The position numbers were made by a program, and so were the translations under genes. Source: Gammaproteobacteria bacterium (GTDB lineage Bacteria > Pseudomonadota > Gammaproteobacteria > GRL18). From it: DNA of 18,422 nucleotides. Numbering within the stretch: position 1 is the first letter of the stretch; every line of letters starts with the position of its first letter. The notes beneath the pieces were generated by a model. The model ran no database searches and had not been told where the DNA came from. It worked only from the letters and a program-made list of their open reading frames with translations. This document shows, piece after piece, positions 14,274 to 18,422 of this stretch. The stretch is from NCBI GenBank assembly GCA_023144715.1, contig JAGLFC010000156.1, positions 1 to 18,422 on the forward strand, written 5' to 3'.

Positions 14274-14888
14274 TTAATCAATCAATTTGAGTAAAAGTGC
14301 CATACACATTAATTCAGACAGTGTTGATGCTTGCATTTTATCCATAACTTTTGCACGATGTGCTTCGACAGTGGATTGACTAATGTGCATGTCTATGGCA
14401 ATTATTTTGTTACGTTTGCCTTCAATGACATATTGTAAAACTTCTTTTTCTCTTGGTGTGAGGGCGTTGTAACATGTTAATACATCACTAAAACGAGAAA
14501 ATTCACCTCTTTGTTTGGCATCAAGGGCAATGGCACGATGTACATTATCCAACATGGATTGATTGTTAAAAGGTTTTTCAATAAAATCAATTGCTCCAGC
14601 AGTCACTGCTCTGACTGCCATAGGTACATCACCATGACCTGTAATTACAATAATGGGCGGATGAGTGATTTCGGCACTTAAACGTGCTTGTAAATCAAGC
14701 CCACTCATACCTGGCATACGTACATCAAGTATTAAACAACCAGATTGTGTGGGTTCAAATTGTTCTAAATAGTCTTGTGCGGAAGAAAAAGTGATGGCTT
14801 GCAAACCCACGGACTCCATTAAAAGTGTCAAAGCACTGCGAACCTGTTGATCATCATCCACAATAAAAACTCTAGGGGTGTTATTCAT
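14274..14888 (-). CDS. FixJ/TtrR-type response regulator
   Basis: The 204-residue transcription factor has a receiver domain (about 5-120) with DDD (11-13), phospho-acceptor Asp55 in LILDVRMPGMSG, a switch Thr in VITGHGD and the conserved Lys in FIEKPF. A LuxR-type helix-turn-helix follows (about 140-200: LTPREKEVLQYVIEGKRNKIIA, then ISQSTVEAHRAKVMDKM). This is the FixJ/NarL-type arrangement and fits TtrR. It begins 34 bases after the stop of the sensor kinase gene and is the last gene of the proposed YkgJ-like/kinase/regulator operon. Its targets are not visible; the genes downstream (secreted repeat protein, ecotin, sensor) and soxB are candidates by position only. Confidence 0.93.
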   Translation of the reverse strand: MNNTPRVFIVDDDQQVRSALTLLMESVGLQAITFSSAQDYLEQFEPTQSGCLILDVRMPGMSGLDLQARLSAEITHPPIIVITGHGDVPMAVRAVTAGAIDFIEKPFNNQSMLDNVHRAIALDAKQRGEFSRFSDVLTCYNALTPREKEVLQYVIEGKRNKIIAIDMHISQSTVEAHRAKVMDKMQASTLSELMCMALLLKLID

Positions 14889-14922
14889 GACTTATCTACT
14901 CTAATTAGGTAATTTAATGATA

Positions 14923-17136
14923 CTAGTTTACTAAATTTTTTGCGGCAACGTTATTATCAATATCATTTAATTGGCTGATGATAGGTAAGGCAAAACGAAA
15001 GACTGTACCTTGTTCACTACTAGAATGAAGATATAAATTTCCTTGATGTGCTTCAATAATCCCTTGGCTAATTGATAAACCTAGGCCAAGTCCACTTTCT
15101 TTACTCGTGATAAAGGGATCAAATAAACCCTCTTTAATCGTATTATCTATACCTGTACCATTATCTGCTACCGATACAATCACTGCATTATCACCAGCAA
15201 CTTCAGTGGTTATGGTGAGTATTTTAGTTTGTTTTTCAATAAGATGTAATGCTTCAATGGCATTTTTTAATAAATTTAATAAGACTTGTTCTATCTGAGT
15301 CGGCTGAACAAGGACTTTAGGAATATTTTTATCTAAATTTCTAATCACTTTTATGGTGGATTTGCGTATTTCTGCTTTTACAAAGAGCAGTGTGTCATTG
15401 ATTAATTCATTGACATTAATAATTGAACGTTCAAGAGGATCTTTGCGAATAAACTGACGCAATTGTTTGATGATTTCACCTGAATGCTGTGCTTGTGAAC
15501 CAATAATATCTAATATATCAATCAGCCGTTCTTTTTTCATATCACCTGCTTCAAGCATTTGGATACAGGCAAATGAATTGGTGGCAATTGCTGTGAGTGG
15601 TTGATTCAGTTCGTGAGCAATACCTGATGCCATTTCTCCCATGGTATTGAGACGTGCAATATGAGCAATTTCAGTTTGATGACGACGTTTTTCTTCATCG
15701 GCTAATTTTCGTTCACTAATATCTCGATAAACAACGACACTGCCCATAATATCACCTTTATGATCAATCATAGGCGTGCTACTGTATTCTACAGGAAAAC
15801 TCTGTCCATCTTTTTTCCAAAAAATATCATCGTCTATATAACGGGGTTGTTTATCTTTAAAGGTGAGATAGACTGGGCATTCTTCTAGTTCATGTTTTGA
15901 GCCATCTTCATGCGTATGATGTAATAAATCATGTTGATTATTGCTTTGAAAGTCATCAATTTCCCAGCCTGTATTGCGCTTCATAGAACGGTTCATAAAA
16001 ATACAGTTACCCATTGTATCGACACCATAAATACCATCACACACTGAATTAAGTATTAAATCATGTCGATATTCCAAGGATATTTTTGATTTTTTAAGCT
16101 TTGTATTTAAACGTATAATCCAAGTACTCATGATGCCCATAATTAAAATAAACAATAAAATAGCGGTAATGCCTTGCCAATATTGTTTGATGGCATCCAC
16201 CAAGGTAAAACGTCCATATCTTTCATAAGGGACTAGATTAAGTTCTTTAAAAAGTTCATGTACAGGCTGGTAACTTAAAGGGACTGTCCAGCTAATATAA
16301 TTATGATCAGTATGGCTGAGGCTATTCATTTTTAATAACGCCAGTGCGACTAATTGTGCCAGTTCATTGGATGTATGTTTGAGTTTACTAAAAGGCCATT
16401 CAGGATAGAGAGATGTGCTGTGTAAAAAAGGAAAACCATCATTATTAATAGGAGCAATAATTCTAAACTCATCGAGTCGAATGTCTCCTTTTTGAGCCAT
16501 TGTTTCTAAAATACCTGTTCTAACCGTACCCACATCTGAATGACCCTTTTTAATCGCCATAACGACTTCATCATGTGTCCCAGCAAAGGACAAAGATAAA
16601 AAATCTCTATCGGGATTAAGACCCTCCTTTTTTATTTCACGCCATGCCATTTGAAAGCCACCTAATGAGCTTTTATCAACGGCTAAAAAGTGTTTACCAC
16701 TGAGACTTTTTATATCAACAATATCTTGGCGATCTTTGCGTGCAAAAATAACACCGCTAAAAATATTTAAGGGAATATCATCAATACGATTATTTAATGT
16801 AACAATGCGTGATATTTGGTGGCGTACTTCCATATTGACATAAATACCTGAATTGGCAAGTAAAAAATCAATTTTTGAATGTTTGACAGCGGCTTCTATT
16901 TCAGAAAAATTTAAAGGAATAATAGTAAAATGATAAGCATCCAAAGAGTCAGAAAGATAGTCTGCAACAGATGACCAGTTATTCTTTGTGATCTCATAAC
17001 CACGATGACTTAATACACCAATATTAATTTCTTTATTGTTTTCAGAAAAACTGTTTGAAATAGTGAATAAACTACTTAATATCAGTAAAATAGACCAATA
17101 TTTCATACGCTGTGCTGTTAATCCTATTAAGTTCAT
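14923..17136 (-). CDS. TtrS-like sensor histidine kinase with periplasmic PhnD-type domain
   Basis: The 737-residue hybrid receptor kinase has in order: an N-terminal signal/anchor (about 11-30); a periplasmic substrate-binding-protein domain of the PhnD type (about 36-300; INIGVLSHRGYE, FLLANSGIYV, SSLGGFQMAWRE, GHSDVGTVRTGILE); a membrane helix (about 322-342); a PAS domain (about 355-475) ending VYRDISERK; a HisKA domain with phospho-acceptor His508 in GIAHELNQPLTAI; and an HATPase domain with N-box NLLKNAIEA (621-629), DNGTG (658-662), DPFITSK and GLGLGL (682-687). This matches tetrathionate sensor TtrS and its relatives. No ttrABC reductase genes are present, so the ligand and target genes are unknown; a sulfur oxyanion is plausible. 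The start is uncertain: ATG at 17136, 6 bases after the YkgJ stop, or ATG at 17106. Neither has a good Shine-Dalgarno site. Confidence 0.93.
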   Translation of the reverse strand: MNLIGLTAQRMKYWSILLILSSLFTISNSFSENNKEINIGVLSHRGYEITKNNWSSVADYLSDSLDAYHFTIIPLNFSEIEAAVKHSKIDFLLANSGIYVNMEVRHQISRIVTLNNRIDDIPLNIFSGVIFARKDRQDIVDIKSLSGKHFLAVDKSSLGGFQMAWREIKKEGLNPDRDFLSLSFAGTHDEVVMAIKKGHSDVGTVRTGILETMAQKGDIRLDEFRIIAPINNDGFPFLHSTSLYPEWPFSKLKHTSNELAQLVALALLKMNSLSHTDHNYISWTVPLSYQPVHELFKELNLVPYERYGRFTLVDAIKQYWQGITAILLFILIMGIMSTWIIRLNTKLKKSKISLEYRHDLILNSVCDGIYGVDTMGNCIFMNRSMKRNTGWEIDDFQSNNQHDLLHHTHEDGSKHELEECPVYLTFKDKQPRYIDDDIFWKKDGQSFPVEYSSTPMIDHKGDIMGSVVVYRDISERKLADEEKRRHQTEIAHIARLNTMGEMASGIAHELNQPLTAIATNSFACIQMLEAGDMKKERLIDILDIIGSQAQHSGEIIKQLRQFIRKDPLERSIINVNELINDTLLFVKAEIRKSTIKVIRNLDKNIPKVLVQPTQIEQVLLNLLKNAIEALHLIEKQTKILTITTEVAGDNAVIVSVADNGTGIDNTIKEGLFDPFITSKESGLGLGLSISQGIIEAHQGNLYLHSSSEQGTVFRFALPIISQLNDIDNNVAAKNLVN

Positions 17137-17142
17137 GATTGA

Positions 17143-17817
17143 CTATTTTTCAAAATTATCCATTTGACTGGCTAGAGCAGACCAATTTAACTCGCGCATT
17201 ACTTTTGCCATTTTGTGCATGACACCGCCTTTAATCATTTTACGTCGTTCTGTTTTATTTTTTATTTTATAAAAAGGCAACATAATAAACCACGCATCAT
17301 CCTGATATTTTTTTAGGGGTGTTAACACATCTTGACGGCGAGTATAATAAGCATCTTCACCCTTATGACAGGGTGTATTAAAGACATTAAAACTACGACA
17401 TGCCATTGGTCTAACAGCATGAATAGAACAACTATTTTCAATTAAAAAGGGACAGGATTGAAGTGTGTCTAAATGGTGTAATTGTGCCTTTAACATATTA
17501 CGCAATTCACCTGAAAGTACTTCAGTAGCATACCAATACATACCCATTAATTCCAATGGATAAACAGGAATGGTTTCATGAGATTCGCAACAAGTCGCAC
17601 AACCACGAGCACAGGCTAATTTTTTTCCTTGTTTTTCTTCTCGATTAATTGATTCACTAATGCCTTGATCAGTGATTAAATAGGCATCCATTAAAAGAGT
17701 CAACCAAGGTAAGCGTTGCTCAAATTCGGTAAAATCAATACGTTGTGGTGCTGGATAGGCTGATATTTGAGAAGAATTATTATTACTGTTTTGTTGCTTC
17801 ATAGTGGTATTTTGCAT
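17143..17817 (-). CDS. YkgJ-family cysteine-cluster protein
   Basis: The 224-residue protein carries the cysteine cluster of the YkgJ/UPF0153 family (putative zinc or iron chelating): Cys69, Cys73, Cys76 and Cys77 in ACARGCATCC, then Cys122, Cys130, Cys140 and Cys150 in CPFLIENSCSIHAVRPMACR and NTPC. There is no signal peptide or membrane segment. The biochemical role of the family is not established; some members are near methyltransferase or redox genes. Its stop lies 6 bases before the sensor-kinase start, so it probably leads a three-gene operon with the two-component system. The first ATG (17817) has AAAGA directly before it; an ATG 15 bases further in is an alternative start. The first 25 residues are Asn/Gln/Ser rich and probably disordered. 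Confidence 0.85.
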   Translation of the reverse strand: MQNTTMKQQNSNNNSSQISAYPAPQRIDFTEFEQRLPWLTLLMDAYLITDQGISESINREEKQGKKLACARGCATCCESHETIPVYPLELMGMYWYATEVLSGELRNMLKAQLHHLDTLQSCPFLIENSCSIHAVRPMACRSFNVFNTPCHKGEDAYYTRRQDVLTPLKKYQDDAWFIMLPFYKIKNKTERRKMIKGGVMHKMAKVMRELNWSALASQMDNFEK

Positions 17818-17894
17818 TCTTTAAAGTGTAAGTAAAACTGTATTTTACCCCAGAGTAATATGAATCGCGAATTTGAAAAAAGGGAGCTGTAGTG

Positions 17895-17912
17895 TTGAAT
17901 GTTAATATTCAA
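17895..17912. repeat. Short inverted repeat upstream of the YkgJ/kinase/regulator operon
   Basis: TTGAAT and ATTCAA flank a 6-base centre. It lies about 80-95 bases upstream of the operon start. A possible -10 element TAAAAT is nearer the gene (after CTCTGGGG on the minus strand). It may be an operator, but 6-base arms of this composition can occur by chance in AT-rich DNA. Confidence 0.3.
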
Positions 17913-17970
17913 AGGTATTGAATAAAAATATTAATGGCAATTTCAAACAAAATTTTACTTTTTTATGAAT

Positions 17971-18422
17971 TCATAATTTTAAATGTGTTCCAATATGAGC
18001 AATATGAATACAGCCATTTTTTATATCTGGGAAAAAATGGAGTCGAAAACCATTTATCAGTTTGATATGATTTTCAAAAAATTCCTCTTTTCCATCTGTG
18101 GTATAAAACATTCTTTCTTGTCGTTTTTTTCGATCATTTTTAACAGAAGGAGATTCCCCACTTACTTTATAAGGCAACCCATGATCTCTTAACTGTTGAT
18201 GAGAATATCCCTTAATCTGTTTTTTTACCATCTTTTCAGCATAAGTATTTAAAAAGATAAGACATTCTTTGATTTGATCAAGAATAGCTACTCTATGACT
18301 CCATTTTTGAAGTTGTGTAGGACATTTTCCACAAAATTTTAAGTGTGGATAAGCGGTTTTACATTGTCTCCAAAGATCTTTTCCATTGTTTATATTTTTA
18401 TCTCGCTCTTGAATAAGAGTGG
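17971..18422 (-). CDS. Unrecognised protein, 5' end missing (cut by window edge)
   Basis: The minus-strand frame is open from the right edge to the TGA at 17971, 149 codons without a stop, so the ATG at 18231 is very probably internal. Visible features: a Cys-containing segment upstream of that ATG (WRQCKTAYPH, then FCGKCPTQLQKW, a possible CX2C zinc knuckle), a helical region, a basic region (SPSVKNDRKKRQERMFY), then a C-terminal FENHIKLINGFRLHFFPD and IAHIGTHLKL. The closing HIK...G.RLHF...IG.HL pattern gives me a vague impression of uncharacterised proteins, but I cannot name a family. There is no signal or membrane segment in the visible part. It is a separate unit from the YkgJ operon (153-base gap). 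Confidence 0.6.
   Translation of the reverse strand, partial: TLIQERDKNINNGKDLWRQCKTAYPHLKFCGKCPTQLQKWSHRVAILDQIKECLIFLNTYAEKMVKKQIKGYSHQQLRDHGLPYKVSGESPSVKNDRKKRQERMFYTTDGKEEFFENHIKLINGFRLHFFPDIKNGCIHIAHIGTHLKL

Noticed and set aside
17951..17980. Palindrome TTATGAATTCATAA at the end of the right-edge gene as a terminator
   Set aside because: The stem is short, very AT-rich and without a U-tract on the coding strand.

Overview
This is an AT-rich, densely packed window. It most likely comes from a chemolithotrophic, sulfur-oxidising gammaproteobacterium. The main evidence is a full-length soxB (thiosulfate oxidation), a gene I read as dsrS (a gene of the dsr sulfur-oxidation cluster of purple sulfur bacteria), Gram-negative envelope genes (mlaA, kdsC, lptC, lptA, lptB) and a TtrS/TtrR-type two-component system. 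The sequence alone does not fix the genus. I see no rRNA, tRNA, CRISPR array, insertion sequence or prophage.

Left part, mostly plus strand (1-5600). A small minus-strand gene (31-222) is divergent from a tightly coupled trio: a Sel1-repeat protein, a MoxR-type AAA+ ATPase and a protein with an HExxH site plus a VWA-like domain. These overlap by 1 and 8 bases and end at a hairpin terminator near 3315-3360. Next comes a two-gene unit: a 2Fe-2S/FAD/NAD(P)H oxidoreductase and dsrS, which here is not next to any other dsr gene.

Middle part, minus strand (5640-11026). In transcription order it holds soxB, a strong inverted repeat, then mlaA-kdsC-lptC-lptA-lptB. The last five probably form one operon for outer-membrane lipid asymmetry, Kdo synthesis and LPS export. 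The usual partners kdsD and rpoN/hpf are not beside it. The soxB promoter region carries a good Fur-box-like sequence.

Right part, minus strand (11235-18422). In transcription order: a gene cut by the right edge, then a probable three-gene operon (YkgJ-type Cys-cluster protein, PhnD-like sensor histidine kinase, FixJ/TtrR-type regulator), then a secreted protein with two duplicated domains and a tandem Cys-rich repeat array, then ecotin (periplasmic serine-protease inhibitor) and a soluble Cache/PDC-type sensor protein. A plausible but unproven link is that the sensor kinase detects an oxyanion, perhaps of sulfur, and controls nearby genes. Inverted repeats upstream of the secreted-protein gene and of the operon are candidate operators.
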